Origin: Bacteroidales bacterium | GTDB taxonomy: Bacteria; Bacteroidota; Bacteroidia; Bacteroidales; UBA932 | Assembly (NCBI GenBank): GCA_016282145.1 | Contig: JAEEJZ010000034.1 | Coordinates: 1-64,000 of the forward strand | Direction of reading: 5' to 3' | Length of the DNA stretch: 64,000 nucleotides | Shown: positions 54,214-62,047 of the stretch, piece by piece | How positions within the stretch are numbered: the first letter of the stretch is position 1 | How the letters are laid out: every line of letters begins with the position of its first letter | The notes under the pieces: model-generated | The model's input: only the letters and a program-made list of their open reading frames with translations | The model's database searches: none | Told to the model about the DNA's origin: nothing | Program-made: the position numbers and the translations under genes

Positions 54214-55265
54214 AAATTGAAATCTACTTTCTGTACCTGGAAGCCGTAGATTGTCTTGAAGTCATCGCGCATCGAGATGACGTGGTATCCGGCTTCCCGC
54301 CACTCCACAGCGAGTTTGAGGGCTTTTTCCCGGTTGGCGTGATCGCGGTCCTCATCGTCGGCGATGAGCATAAACGCGGCGGACTTGAGTTTGTTGCTCA
54401 GGCAGAAATTGTGCATCGCGCAGTCGCCTCCGCTGTTCCCGAAGGACAGTACCGGGACCTTGCCGATTTCCTGGGTAATCTGGAGCACCTTGTTGGTTTT
54501 CAGATTCTTGATGAGAAGTTCGTCGGTCCTCACGAGGTCTTCGTACTTATCCATCGTATAGTCGACACCGGGGTCTTCTCCCTGGCGGCTGGATTTGAGT
54601 TTGACGTCCATTCCGATGACACGGTTCGCCGGGATTCCCAGGGATTCGACCAGCGACCTGCAGATGAACCTGTCGGAGCCGGAAATGACATAAAAGGTGA
54701 ATCCGTGGGCTTCCAGATAACGGAACACCTGCAGCATAGGTTTGTAGAAACTTTCGGCATAGGTCATTCCGGTGAATCCGTTGGCTTTTCTTGATGCATA
54801 GGATTTGACGTACAGGTCGAAATCGTAGAGGGACATTCCGGCATATGCGGTCGCGGCGGCCCGTGCGTGAATCATATCGAAGTGCTCCGGCAGCGGTTTC
54901 CCGTCCCGCACGAAGTCCCTGATATCCTGTGCGGCTTCCTTGACTTCAGCCGGAGCGATGTCTTTGTAAGTGGGGTCATCCAATCCTCTGTATTCCAGCA
55001 GGTTGTATTCAAAATAAGTGGGGTACAGTTCACCGATGAACGTGCCGTCCATATCAAAGGTGGCAATCCGCTCCTCCGGTTTGATATAGTTCTTTGAACA
55101 AGGATTCGTGACGTCCTTTACATAGGCTTTCAGGGCGGTAAGGGATTCACACTCATTCCACAGGGAGAAGTAATCAGGTGCCACCGGCCTTTCGGGAACG
55201 GTGGCGGTGCATCCCGCCAGGAGGCAGGAAAACGCGACGGCGAAAAGGAGAATGTGTTTTTTCAT
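54210..55265 (-). CDS. HAD-superfamily phosphatase lipoprotein
   Basis: 351 residues from ATG 55265. Signal sequence with lipobox LAGC (Cys19) places it in the envelope. HAD motif I is ATFDMDGTFIGEL, motif II FYVISGSDRF, and motif IV SFGNSGGDCAM, so the nucleophile aspartates are present; a phosphoserine-phosphatase-like cap is likely. Envelope HAD lipoproteins of this kind act as acid phosphatases or on phospho-compounds scavenged outside. Its -7 box TAAATTTG (minus, 55272-55279) ends six bases before the ATG. Confidence 0.8.
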   Translation of the reverse strand: MKKHILLFAVAFSCLLAGCTATVPERPVAPDYFSLWNECESLTALKAYVKDVTNPCSKNYIKPEERIATFDMDGTFIGELYPTYFEYNLLEYRGLDDPTYKDIAPAEVKEAAQDIRDFVRDGKPLPEHFDMIHARAAATAYAGMSLYDFDLYVKSYASRKANGFTGMTYAESFYKPMLQVFRYLEAHGFTFYVISGSDRFICRSLVESLGIPANRVIGMDVKLKSSRQGEDPGVDYTMDKYEDLVRTDELLIKNLKTNKVLQITQEIGKVPVLSFGNSGGDCAMHNFCLSNKLKSAAFMLIADDEDRDHANREKALKLAVEWREAGYHVISMRDDFKTIYGFQVQKVDFNF

Positions 55266-55271
55266 AGGACG

Positions 55272-55304
55272 CAAATTTACGGGTAATTTTTTAATGTTCC
55301 CAAA
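55272..55304 (-). promoter_or_regulatory. Promoter of the HAD lipoprotein gene
   Basis: Minus strand TTTG (55301-55304), 21 bases, TAAATTTG (55272-55279). Back to back with the GH28 promoter; the two -33 boxes are only two bases apart. Confidence 0.6.
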
Positions 55305-55306
55305 TT

Positions 55307-55338
55307 TTTGGCAAATTCCCGGTTAATTGCTAAATTTG
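55307..55338 (+). promoter_or_regulatory. Promoter of the GH28 gene
   Basis: TTTG (55307-55310), 20 bases, TAAATTTG (55331-55338). The ATG at 55345 is six bases downstream, so a leader of about two bases is predicted. Confidence 0.65.
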
Positions 55339-55344
55339 GGGATT

Positions 55345-56682
55345 ATGCGAAAACTGATAACCCTCTTCTCCCTTCTGTTGGCCGTATCCGCGCTACGTGC
55401 GCAGGAGGTCCGTCCCGCGCCGGTGAACATTCCGGGGCATCGCGTCTCCATCCTTGACTTCGGCGGCGTGCCGGACGGGGTGGAACTCAATACCAAGGCT
55501 TTTGCCCGTGCCTTTGAGGCGCTTTCGCAGCAGGGAGGCGGGCATCTGGTCGTCCCTGCGGGGATTTTCCTCACCGGTCCGATACAACTCCCCGGCAGCA
55601 CCGACCTGCATCTGGAGCGCGGGGCCGTCCTGCTTTTCTCCCCGGACAAGAAGGATTTCTTCGACGGAAAAAAGGTCCCGCCCTGCATCAGCGCGTCCAA
55701 ACAGCACGATGTGAGCATCAGCGGCGAAGGCATCATCGACGGGAACGGTGAGTGGTGGCGGCCGGTCAAGCGAAACAAGGTCAGCGATACCGAGTGGAAG
55801 GCCTTCAAGCGGATGGGCGGTACCCTCAGCCCTGACGAGAGTCTCTGGTATCCCTTCGGCCTCAAGCATTACGAAGACATCGCCCCGACTTATACCGCGC
55901 AGGAAAAACTGCGTACGCACCTCATCCGCTTCAGCGACTGCCAACGTGTGAGCGTGAGCGGCGTCGTCATCCAGAATGCGCCGAAATTCCATCTCGTTCC
56001 CCAGCGCTGCAGCGACGTTACGATTGAGAATGTCTTTGTCCGCTGCCCCTGGAATGCCCAGAACGGCGATGGCATCGACATTATGCAGTGCGTCCGCGTA
56101 CGCATCAGCGGCTGCACCGTGGATGTAGGCGATGACGGCATCTGCCTGAAGGGCGGTGTCGGCCAGAAAGGCCTGGAGGACGGCCCCTGCAAAGATATCC
56201 TCATCGAAAACAATACGGTGTTCCACGCGCACGGCGGTTTTGTGATCGGCTCCGAATTCTCCGGCGGGATGCAGAACATCATCGTCCGCAACAATGTTTT
56301 CTGCGGCACCGATACCGGCCTGCGCTTCAAGAGCTCTCCGGAGCGCGGCGGCCTTACGCAGCAGATCCGCATCAGCGATATCTCAATGACGGACATCAAG
56401 GATGAAGCGATTGTCTTCCAGACCGATTACGCCGACCGTCCCGCGGGCGCCAAGGAAAAGAAGGCTTCGACGAAAAACGTCTTCGTGCCCGAATTTACCG
56501 ATATCGCCATTTCCGGCGTCGTCTGCCGCGGCTGTCATACCGCCATCCGTGCCAAAGGCACGCTGGAAACCGTCCACGGCATCTCCGTCTCCGACTGCGT
56601 ATTCTTCTACACGGACAAAGCGACGGACATCGACGTCCCGGAGATGATCAAAACGAAAAATGTAAGACTCATCAGTTATTAA
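55345..56682 (+). CDS. Glycoside hydrolase family 28 (polygalacturonase-like)
   Basis: 445 residues from ATG 55345. Signal peptide (LITLFSLLLAVSALRAQ). A right-handed beta-helix hydrolase of GH28, acting on galacturonan or related uronic glycans such as rhamnogalacturonan. Catalytic region: NAQNGDGIDI, GDDGICLKGG, HAHGGFVIGSE and LRFKSSPERGG, which map to the NTD, DD, GHG and RIK motifs. No SusC/SusD pair nearby, so it is a lone enzyme, not part of a visible polysaccharide locus. Twelve bases separate it from deoD. Confidence 0.9.
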   Translation: MRKLITLFSLLLAVSALRAQEVRPAPVNIPGHRVSILDFGGVPDGVELNTKAFARAFEALSQQGGGHLVVPAGIFLTGPIQLPGSTDLHLERGAVLLFSPDKKDFFDGKKVPPCISASKQHDVSISGEGIIDGNGEWWRPVKRNKVSDTEWKAFKRMGGTLSPDESLWYPFGLKHYEDIAPTYTAQEKLRTHLIRFSDCQRVSVSGVVIQNAPKFHLVPQRCSDVTIENVFVRCPWNAQNGDGIDIMQCVRVRISGCTVDVGDDGICLKGGVGQKGLEDGPCKDILIENNTVFHAHGGFVIGSEFSGGMQNIIVRNNVFCGTDTGLRFKSSPERGGLTQQIRISDISMTDIKDEAIVFQTDYADRPAGAKEKKASTKNVFVPEFTDIAISGVVCRGCHTAIRAKGTLETVHGISVSDCVFFYTDKATDIDVPEMIKTKNVRLISY

Positions 56683-56694
56683 AATTCAAACGAT

Positions 56695-57402
56695 ATGGCA
56701 ACTCCTACTCCTCACATCGGGGCCAAGCACGGCGAAATCGCCGAGACCGTCATTATGGCGGGCGACCCGCTCCGCGCCAAATTCATGGCCGAAACCTTTA
56801 TCGAGAGCCCGCAACTCGTTACCGACGTGCGCGGGATGCTGGGTTTCACGGGAACCTATGACGGAAAGCCCGTCACCATTATGGGGCACGGAATGGGCAT
56901 CCCTTCGATCGGCATCTATACCTACGAACTATACAATTTCTACGGCGTCAAGACGATCCTGCGCGTTGGCTCCGCCGGATCGATGCATCCGGACCTGCAC
57001 GTGGGAGACCAGGTGCTGGCGATGGGCGCCTGCACGGATTCCAATTACGGTGCCCAGTACGAACTGCCCGGCACCTTTGCGCCGATCGCCGATTTCGGCC
57101 TGCTGCGCCGCGCCGCCGAATATTGTGATTCGCACGATTTCCATTACAAGGTAGGCAATGTCCTTTCTTCCGATGTCTTCTATTCCGATAATCCCCACAA
57201 CGACCGCTGGATGAAAATGAAGGTCCTTGCGGTAGAGATGGAGGCGGCGGCGCTCTATATGAACGCGGCGCGCGCCGGAAGGCGGGCCCTGGTCATCTGC
57301 ACCATTTCCGACCACCTGCTCACGGGAGAAGTGACCACCGCTCAGGAGCGCGTGACGACCTTCACCAATATGATGGAGGTGGCCCTGTCCCTGATTGATT
57401 AA
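56695..57402 (+). CDS. deoD: Purine-nucleoside phosphorylase, DeoD type
   Basis: Phosphorolysis of purine (deoxy)nucleosides for salvage. 235 residues, the hexameric DeoD class: TPHIGAKHGEIAETVIMAGDPLRAKF split as TPHIGAKHGEIA and MAGDPLRAKF, GHGMGIPSIGIY, LRVGSAGSM, AVEMEAAALY and the catalytic-aspartate region TISDHLLTGE. Repeat copy E begins at its stop codon and can act as its terminator. Confidence 0.95.
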   Translation: MATPTPHIGAKHGEIAETVIMAGDPLRAKFMAETFIESPQLVTDVRGMLGFTGTYDGKPVTIMGHGMGIPSIGIYTYELYNFYGVKTILRVGSAGSMHPDLHVGDQVLAMGACTDSNYGAQYELPGTFAPIADFGLLRRAAEYCDSHDFHYKVGNVLSSDVFYSDNPHNDRWMKMKVLAVEMEAAALYMNAARAGRRALVICTISDHLLTGEVTTAQERVTTFTNMMEVALSLID

Positions 57403-57556
57403 AAAATAATCCAATGGCGTTAGGGCACATTTGCCTTTCGGCTTTGAGCTTTCGCACCTCGGATGTCGGAACAAGTTCCACATCGCTCGGTTTGTCGCTC
57501 AATTCCCCGGATAGGGTTGCGTGGCAACAAGTGCCCGTTGTCATTGGATTATTTTT
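57402..57556 (-). repeat. Dispersed structured repeat, copy E (long form)
   Basis: Core orientation is minus. Perfect 15-base arms 57402-57416 and 57542-57556 (AAAAATAATCCAATG and complement) with A and T runs make a terminator-like hairpin right after deoD. Inside, in core orientation: GGGCAC/GTGCCC, GTTGC-CAC-GCAAC, CCTATCCGGG, then the long insert as in copy C. The insert loops differ from copy C while stems are kept: the tetraloop hairpin is GCC-GAAA-GGC here, GCC-GTCA-GGC there. The right arm plus one base makes TATTTTTG (57550-57557), a possible -7 box for the next gene. Confidence 0.87.
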
Positions 57557-57583
57557 GTGTGGAGTGACAGGTCGGAAGAAACA

Positions 57584-58762
57584 ATGAAAGGATTAAGGGA
57601 CCGGATAGTATTTGTTTTCGCCGCGCTGCTTTTTGCAGGGACGGCGCTGCAGGCGCAGAACTTCACCCTGGAAGGAAGCGTTTTCTTCCGGGATTCGACA
57701 CTCACTCCTGCCGCATATATCACGGTTTATTGCCCCTCGCTCGGGACGGGTACGCTGACGGACGAGCAGGGCGGCTTCTCCCTCCGGCTTCCGGTCAAAG
57801 GTTCGCATCGGGTGGAATTCTCCCGTATGGGCTATAAGACGGTGGAGTACGAAGCGGCTTACGATGGCAGCGGGGTACAGACGATACCTCCCGTCCAGAT
57901 GGAACTGCAACCGATTTTCCTGGCATCGGCCTATGTGACTCCGGACGGAAAATCCCCGGCGGAATACATCCTTTCGCAGGTTTGGAAAACGGCCGCCGCC
58001 AACAGGAAAAGGCTCGGGGACTACGGCGCCTCGGTGAATTACAATCTGGCCACGCACCAGATGCCCCTGGTTTCGCAACTTGCCTCCGGTTTTTCACGCA
58101 GTATGATGAAGCCTGCCGTTTATATGACCGGCTATGGTCCGCTCATCAATTTCATCTTCAATAACGATGACGTGGCGGTAAAGGCCTCGCTCAAGCGCAC
58201 CGTCATCGGCGGGAAGACCCAAGATACGGAAAAGCGCCTGATCAGCAGCAATATGGTCCTGCCGGACAATGTGCGCAAGAACGTACTTTCGCTTTTCAAC
58301 CTGGTGGACCTGTACGGAATGCTTTACGGAGAAAAAAAGGAATGGGGAAAGAAATTCTCAGACAAGCATAAGTTCACCCTGACGGGTACCTATGAATATA
58401 ACGGACACCTGGTGGACGTGCTCTTCTGGAAACATCCGTACAGCGGCTTTACCGCGACGGTCCACGTCGTGGAGGATGTATGGGGTATCCTGCGCATAGA
58501 AGTGGGCCGGGGGAGAGAGGTTATGCGCTGCGAGGCCCGGGACATCGGCGGAGAAATCTATATGCCGGTCACGCTGGTCTTCAAGCCCAGCCTTTCGCTG
58601 ATCAGGGAGGAGAATCTCCCCAAAGTGGTGGACGATCTGGAAGCGAGCAAGGATATCAGCAAGGGGACGGCGCGCCGGGCCAGGAAACTGATTGAAGAAA
58701 ACAAGGGAAATCTCAACCCCTCCATTACCATCGGTTATAACGTAAAATACTTCAAACCGTGA
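57584..58762 (+). CDS. Exported protein with carboxypeptidase-like regulatory domain
   Basis: 392 residues from ATG 57584. Signal peptide (IVFVFAALLFAGTALQAQ), then a CarboxypepD_reg-like beta-sandwich (about residues 25-105: LEGSVFFRDSTLTPAAYITV, TLTDEQGGFSLRLP, VEFSRMGYKTVEYE), common at the start of Bacteroidetes outer-membrane proteins. The remainder (FWKHPYSGFTATVHVVED, TLVFKPSLSLIREENLP) resembles DUF5686-type surface proteins, but has no clear C-terminal barrel. No TonB box or SusD partner. Function unknown; the thioesterase gene starts inside its stop codon. Confidence 0.7.
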   Translation: MKGLRDRIVFVFAALLFAGTALQAQNFTLEGSVFFRDSTLTPAAYITVYCPSLGTGTLTDEQGGFSLRLPVKGSHRVEFSRMGYKTVEYEAAYDGSGVQTIPPVQMELQPIFLASAYVTPDGKSPAEYILSQVWKTAAANRKRLGDYGASVNYNLATHQMPLVSQLASGFSRSMMKPAVYMTGYGPLINFIFNNDDVAVKASLKRTVIGGKTQDTEKRLISSNMVLPDNVRKNVLSLFNLVDLYGMLYGEKKEWGKKFSDKHKFTLTGTYEYNGHLVDVLFWKHPYSGFTATVHVVEDVWGILRIEVGRGREVMRCEARDIGGEIYMPVTLVFKPSLSLIREENLPKVVDDLEASKDISKGTARRARKLIEENKGNLNPSITIGYNVKYFKP

Positions 58763-59490
58763 TTACCACCCAGAAACTCAAGTTGCCCTGCTATATGACG
58801 GACCTCCGTTCGCGGATGCGTGCGACGGCCTTTATGGACCTTGCCCAGCAGATTGGCGAGGATGATGCCGAGGCGGGCGGCTTTGGCTTTTCCTTCCTGC
58901 GGGCGCGCGGCCTGGCCTGGGTGCTGGCCCGTCAGCGCGTCGAGTTCTACAGCCTGCCGCAATTCAAGGATGAGTTGGAACTGCAGACCTGGCACCGGGG
59001 AGTGAACGGTCCGTTCTATGTCCGTGACTACAAGTTGCTTGGGGCGGACGGGAAGGTGGCGGTAGCCTCCTCGAGTTCCTGGGTGCTGATGGACCTGGCC
59101 TCCCGGACGATGGTGATGCCCGGCAAGGTGGACCTCCCGGCCCTGGCGGATGCGGCGCCGGGGATGCAGGCCATCGAGGGCTATGCTTCCAAGGTGATGC
59201 CGCCGCGCGACCTGCCGCCGGTCAAGGTGGGGGAGAGGGCGGTAGTGTTCTCCGATATCGATTACAACCGTCACGTCAACAATGTCCGCTACATCGGCTG
59301 GGCGGTCGACGTCCTCCCGATGGAACTGCTGGAGGAGAAGCCCCTGCGCGGTCTGACCATCAATTTCAACCACGAGGTACATCCGGGAGAGACGGTGTCG
59401 CTCTATTTACAAGAAAACCCCTCCGGCGAATACTTCGTGGAGGGGCGTGTAGAAGACCGTCAGGCCTTTATTGTTCGTCTTGAAGTTTGA
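58759..59490 (+). CDS. Acyl-ACP thioesterase
   Basis: 243 residues, double hot-dog fold of the FatA/FatB-like family; releases fatty acids from acyl carrier protein. Seen: TDLRSRMRATAFMDLAQQIGEDDA, GLAWVLARQRVEFYSLP, SWVLMDLASRTMVMP and the second-domain VVFSDIDYNRHVNNVRYIGW region (DIDYNRHVNNVRY) with the catalytic Asn/His. GTG start at 58759 overlaps the previous stop. Last 23 bases overlap rpsU on the other strand. Confidence 0.88.
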   Translation: MITTQKLKLPCYMTDLRSRMRATAFMDLAQQIGEDDAEAGGFGFSFLRARGLAWVLARQRVEFYSLPQFKDELELQTWHRGVNGPFYVRDYKLLGADGKVAVASSSSWVLMDLASRTMVMPGKVDLPALADAAPGMQAIEGYASKVMPPRDLPPVKVGERAVVFSDIDYNRHVNNVRYIGWAVDVLPMELLEEKPLRGLTINFNHEVHPGETVSLYLQENPSGEYFVEGRVEDRQAFIVRLEV

Positions 59491-59662
59491 GGTGCTGCAC
59501 ATAGATGGCCTTCATCTTGGCGGCACGGCGCTTTACTGAGGGCTTCTCGAAGTTCTTGCGCGCACGCATTTCCCGAACAGCTCCCGTCTTTTCGAACTTC
59601 CGCTTAAACTTTTTTAAAGCGCGTTCGATGTTATCGCCTTCCTTTACCGGTACAATGATCAT
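59468..59662 (-). CDS. rpsU: Ribosomal protein bS21
   Basis: 64 residues: IVPVKEGDNIERALKKFKRK, GAVREMRARKNFEKPSVKRR, standard bS21. In Bacteroidia bS21 helps hide the anti-Shine-Dalgarno end of 16S rRNA. Its own mRNA here is the exception in the window, with a strong SD sequence (see separate feature). Promoter TTTG, 19 bases, TACCTTTG (minus, 59696-59726); leader about 29 bases. Overlaps the thioesterase 3' end. Confidence 0.95.
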   Translation of the reverse strand: MIIVPVKEGDNIERALKKFKRKFEKTGAVREMRARKNFEKPSVKRRAAKMKAIYVQHLKLQDEQ

Positions 59663-59669
59663 TCCTTAA

Positions 59670-59680
59670 ATCACCCCCTT
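59670..59680 (-). promoter_or_regulatory. Near-perfect extended Shine-Dalgarno of rpsU
   Basis: Minus strand AAGGGGGTGAT, differing from the full complement of the 16S end (AAGGAGGTGAT) at one position that still allows a G-U pair. It ends seven bases before the ATG; AAGGA directly before the ATG is a second purine patch. No other gene in this window shows such a site at its start. Confidence 0.85.
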
Positions 59681-59695
59681 TTTCTTTAGCGGGTG

Positions 59696-59726
59696 CAAAG
59701 GTAGGCAAATTTTTCTATTTTGCAAA
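59696..59726 (-). promoter_or_regulatory. rpsU promoter
   Basis: Minus strand TTTG (59723-59726), 19 bases, TACCTTTG (59696-59703). Lies just past the end of the sirtuin gene, so rpsU has its own promoter. Confidence 0.65.
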
Positions 59727-59727
59727 C

Positions 59728-60432
59728 TCAGAGGTAATTTGCGATGAAAGTCTGCATCCCCTGGGTGGCGGTCTCCCGGATATGCACGATGCGCCGGTCC
59801 CGTACGGAAACGCTGGCCGGGTCGATCAGGTAGATGGGGCAGTCCGTACGGGCGAAGGTGTAGAGGCTGGCGGCGGGATAGACCTGCATCGAGGTGCCGA
59901 CGATCAGCAGGATATCCGCCTGGGCGACGACATTCGCCGCTTCCTCGATCTTGGGCACCTGCTCTCCGAAAAAGACGATGTGCGGCCGCAACTGCACCCC
60001 TTTGGGCGATTTGTCCCCGAGCGACACCTTCCCGTAGCCCACGTCGACGACCTGTTTTTCGGAATAGCCGTCCTCCCAGGTATAACTGTCCTGCGGCCGG
60101 ACTTTCGTGACCTCGCCGTGCAGGTGGATCACCCGCGTGCTGCCCGCCCTTTCGTGCAGATTGTCGACATTCTGGGTAATGACGCAGACGGTATAATCCT
60201 TCTCCAGTCCGGCGATGGCCCGGTGCGCGGCATTCGGTTCGCAATCCTTCAGTTTCTCCCGCTGCATGTTGTAGAAATTCAGCACGAGGGCGGGATTGCG
60301 CCGCCAACCCTCGGCGGAAGCCACTTCCATCGGGTCATACTTGTCCCAGAGACCGCCGTTGTCGCGGTAGGTCCCGAGTCCGCTTTCGGCGCTGACGCCC
60401 GCGCCGGTAAGCACTACGATTCGCTTTTTCAT
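59728..60432 (-). CDS. Sirtuin, NAD-dependent protein deacylase (no zinc cysteines)
   Basis: 234 residues. NAD-binding Rossmann motifs LTGAGVSAESGLGTYRD, catalytic region VITQNVDNLHERAG, IHLHGEV with the catalytic histidine, IVFFGEQVP, LIVGTSMQVYPAASL. The four zinc-binding cysteines normally between HGEV and RPHIVFFGE are missing (VRPQDSYTWEDGYSEKQ), as I recall for other Bacteroidetes sirtuins. It starts inside the stop of the ATPase gene (four-base overlap), so the two are cotranscribed. Confidence 0.9.
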   Translation of the reverse strand: MKKRIVVLTGAGVSAESGLGTYRDNGGLWDKYDPMEVASAEGWRRNPALVLNFYNMQREKLKDCEPNAAHRAIAGLEKDYTVCVITQNVDNLHERAGSTRVIHLHGEVTKVRPQDSYTWEDGYSEKQVVDVGYGKVSLGDKSPKGVQLRPHIVFFGEQVPKIEEAANVVAQADILLIVGTSMQVYPAASLYTFARTDCPIYLIDPASVSVRDRRIVHIRETATQGMQTFIANYL

Positions 60433-61577
60433 AATTCCTTGCGTTCCAGTCTGAAATAGTCCCGCCGCGCCCAGAACGCGAAGAGCGGATCCAGGATTTC
60501 GGCCTTGTCGCTATCGTTGAAACTGATGATTTCCTTTTTGCAGAGGGCGTCCTTGACCCGGCAGACGTTGGCGGAGGAGTTCAGTCCGTACCTGCGGATG
60601 ACGCCCGCGCTGCTGAACTGGTCCTGTCCTTCCAGCAGGGCGCGCAGGAAGTTCAGCTGAAAGCCCGTAAGGTCGGCCATCATCGCCCGGAAATGCGGGG
60701 CGTGGAGGGCGACGAGGTCATCCAGTGCCGCATTCATTGCCGGAGCCATCAGATATCCGCGGTTGGCCGAATCGCAAATGGCGCAGTACTGGGTCAGGTA
60801 GCCCGGATGGCAGCCCAGCAGGCGGCAGGCAGCTATCAGCAGGTTGCGGTCGGGCACCTTGCCTCCGGTCAGGAATCCCCGGTTCATATAATCGACCAGT
60901 TCTTTCTCGTCGATGGGAGGGAAAGGCAGCACGACGGCCTTGCGGTGGAAGAAATGCTTCTTGAACAGGAGATGCTTCATCGCGTTCACGGCGCTGCCGC
61001 AGAGGATGAAACTGACGCCGCTGCCCTTCTCCTGCTCGAAGGCTTCCTCCAGCAGGGAGCAGATGCGCTCCGCTTCGCCGGTCAGCAGGACATTCTGGAA
61101 TTCGTCGAGGACGACCACCATTTGCTGGTTACGCTCGCGTGACAAGGCATAGGGGAGGGCGATGACGGCGCGCAGGTCTTCTTCGCCCGCTTCCCAGTTC
61201 AGGGAAAGGATGTCCCCGCCCGTCCCGAAATGCTCGGGGTCGAAGACCAGATGCGAGGATGGCAGGAAGCGGTCGGCGGCAGCGGCGAATTCCGTCTGGG
61301 TGGACCCGGTGGCGGCGAGTACGGCCGATCCGAGCCGCAGGGCGAATTCCCCCGCGCTGCGCACGTCCAGCAGGGAACAGCGGACGCTGACGGTCCGTTG
61401 CGCTCCGGCACGCAGGCTGAGCAGGACCTGCTCGATGAGCGAAGTCTTGCCCGTCCCCGGCGGCGCAAAGAGAACGGCATTCTCGCCTTGCGCGATAAGG
61501 TTCCCGAGGATGGCGGTTTCCTGCTTCCTGCCGGCAAAATATTTTCCCGTCGCCGGGCGGCTGTAGTTAAATTCCAT
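60429..61577 (-). CDS. AAA/STAND-like ATPase (archaeal-type)
   Basis: 382 residues from ATG 61577. N-terminal FAGRKQETAILGNLI, Walker A FAPPGTGKTSL near residue 40, Walker B VVVLDEFQNVLL, sensor FILCGSAVNAMKHL, then a winged-helix region (DQFSSAGVIRRYGLNSSANV, CKKEIISF) and LDPLFAFWARRDYF, the signature end of the archaeal ATPase/DUF234-like family. Function of such proteins is largely unknown; some belong to mobile or defence loci. -7 box TACTTTTG (61583-61590, minus) ends five bases before the ATG. Confidence 0.8.
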   Translation of the reverse strand: MEFNYSRPATGKYFAGRKQETAILGNLIAQGENAVLFAPPGTGKTSLIEQVLLSLRAGAQRTVSVRCSLLDVRSAGEFALRLGSAVLAATGSTQTEFAAAADRFLPSSHLVFDPEHFGTGGDILSLNWEAGEEDLRAVIALPYALSRERNQQMVVVLDEFQNVLLTGEAERICSLLEEAFEQEKGSGVSFILCGSAVNAMKHLLFKKHFFHRKAVVLPFPPIDEKELVDYMNRGFLTGGKVPDRNLLIAACRLLGCHPGYLTQYCAICDSANRGYLMAPAMNAALDDLVALHAPHFRAMMADLTGFQLNFLRALLEGQDQFSSAGVIRRYGLNSSANVCRVKDALCKKEIISFNDSDKAEILDPLFAFWARRDYFRLERKEL

Positions 61578-61596
61578 CGTTACAAAAGTAAAAAAT

Positions 61597-61627
61597 TTTG
61601 CAGAAAAAATAAATTGAACTAAATTTG
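61597..61627 (+). promoter_or_regulatory. rplU-rpmA promoter
   Basis: TTTG (61597-61600), 19 bases, TAAATTTG (61620-61627). Transcription should begin near 61632, leaving a leader of about 90 bases before rplU, far longer than for its neighbours. Confidence 0.65.
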
Positions 61628-61631
61628 CGGG

Positions 61632-61723
61632 CTTAAAAAATCGGATGACCGTCAAGCCATTGACAAAGTGTTGCCCCGGAGGCAACCGCTTGCGGCCGGA
61701 ACTTTAAAAAGAATAAAGTTTTT
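61632..61723 (+). promoter_or_regulatory. Candidate L21 autoregulatory leader
   Basis: The 90-base leader can form GTCAA-GCCA-TTGAC (61651-61664), GTTGCC-CCGGA-GGCAAC (61670-61686) and an AACTTT/AAAGTT hairpin just before the ATG (61700-61719). Ribosomal-protein leaders of this size often bind the encoded protein; whether this one does is inference. Confidence 0.4.
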
Positions 61724-62035
61724 ATGTACGCAATCGTAGACATTGCTGGCCAGCAGTTCAAAGTGGAAGCTGGAAATGAAATCTTTGTCCCCAGGCTCCC
61801 TGAGGCCAAGGATGCCAATGTGGCGTTTGACAAAGTGCTGCTCGTCGAGGACGGCGGCGCCGTGAAGGTCGGTACGCCCTATGTGGAAGGTGCAGTGGTG
61901 AAAGCCACCGTTCTGGATGATTCCGTCAAGGCGGACAAGGTGTTGGTGTTCAAGAAGATCCGTCGCAAGGGCTTCCAGAAACTCAACGGCCATCGCCAGA
62001 AGCTCACCAAGGTTAAGATCAACGAAATCGCTTAA
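61724..62035 (+). CDS. rplU: Ribosomal protein bL21
   Basis: 103 residues: MYAIVDIAGQQFKVEAGNEI-type start, KVLLVEDGGAVKVGTPYVEG, FKKIRRKGFQKLNGHRQ, KVKINEIA. Binds 23S rRNA in the large subunit. Twelve bases before rpmA, the universal pair. Confidence 0.97.
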   Translation: MYAIVDIAGQQFKVEAGNEIFVPRLPEAKDANVAFDKVLLVEDGGAVKVGTPYVEGAVVKATVLDDSVKADKVLVFKKIRRKGFQKLNGHRQKLTKVKINEIA

Positions 62036-62047
62036 AGAAAGAAGACT

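Noticed and set aside
55345..56682. A polysaccharide utilisation locus around the GH28 enzyme
   Set aside because: There is no SusC/SusD pair, sensor or second glycan enzyme nearby; the neighbours are deoD and a HAD lipoprotein.
1957..57556. Repeat family as a CRISPR array
   Set aside because: Copies are single, tens of kilobases apart, in different orientations, with no spacers and no cas genes.
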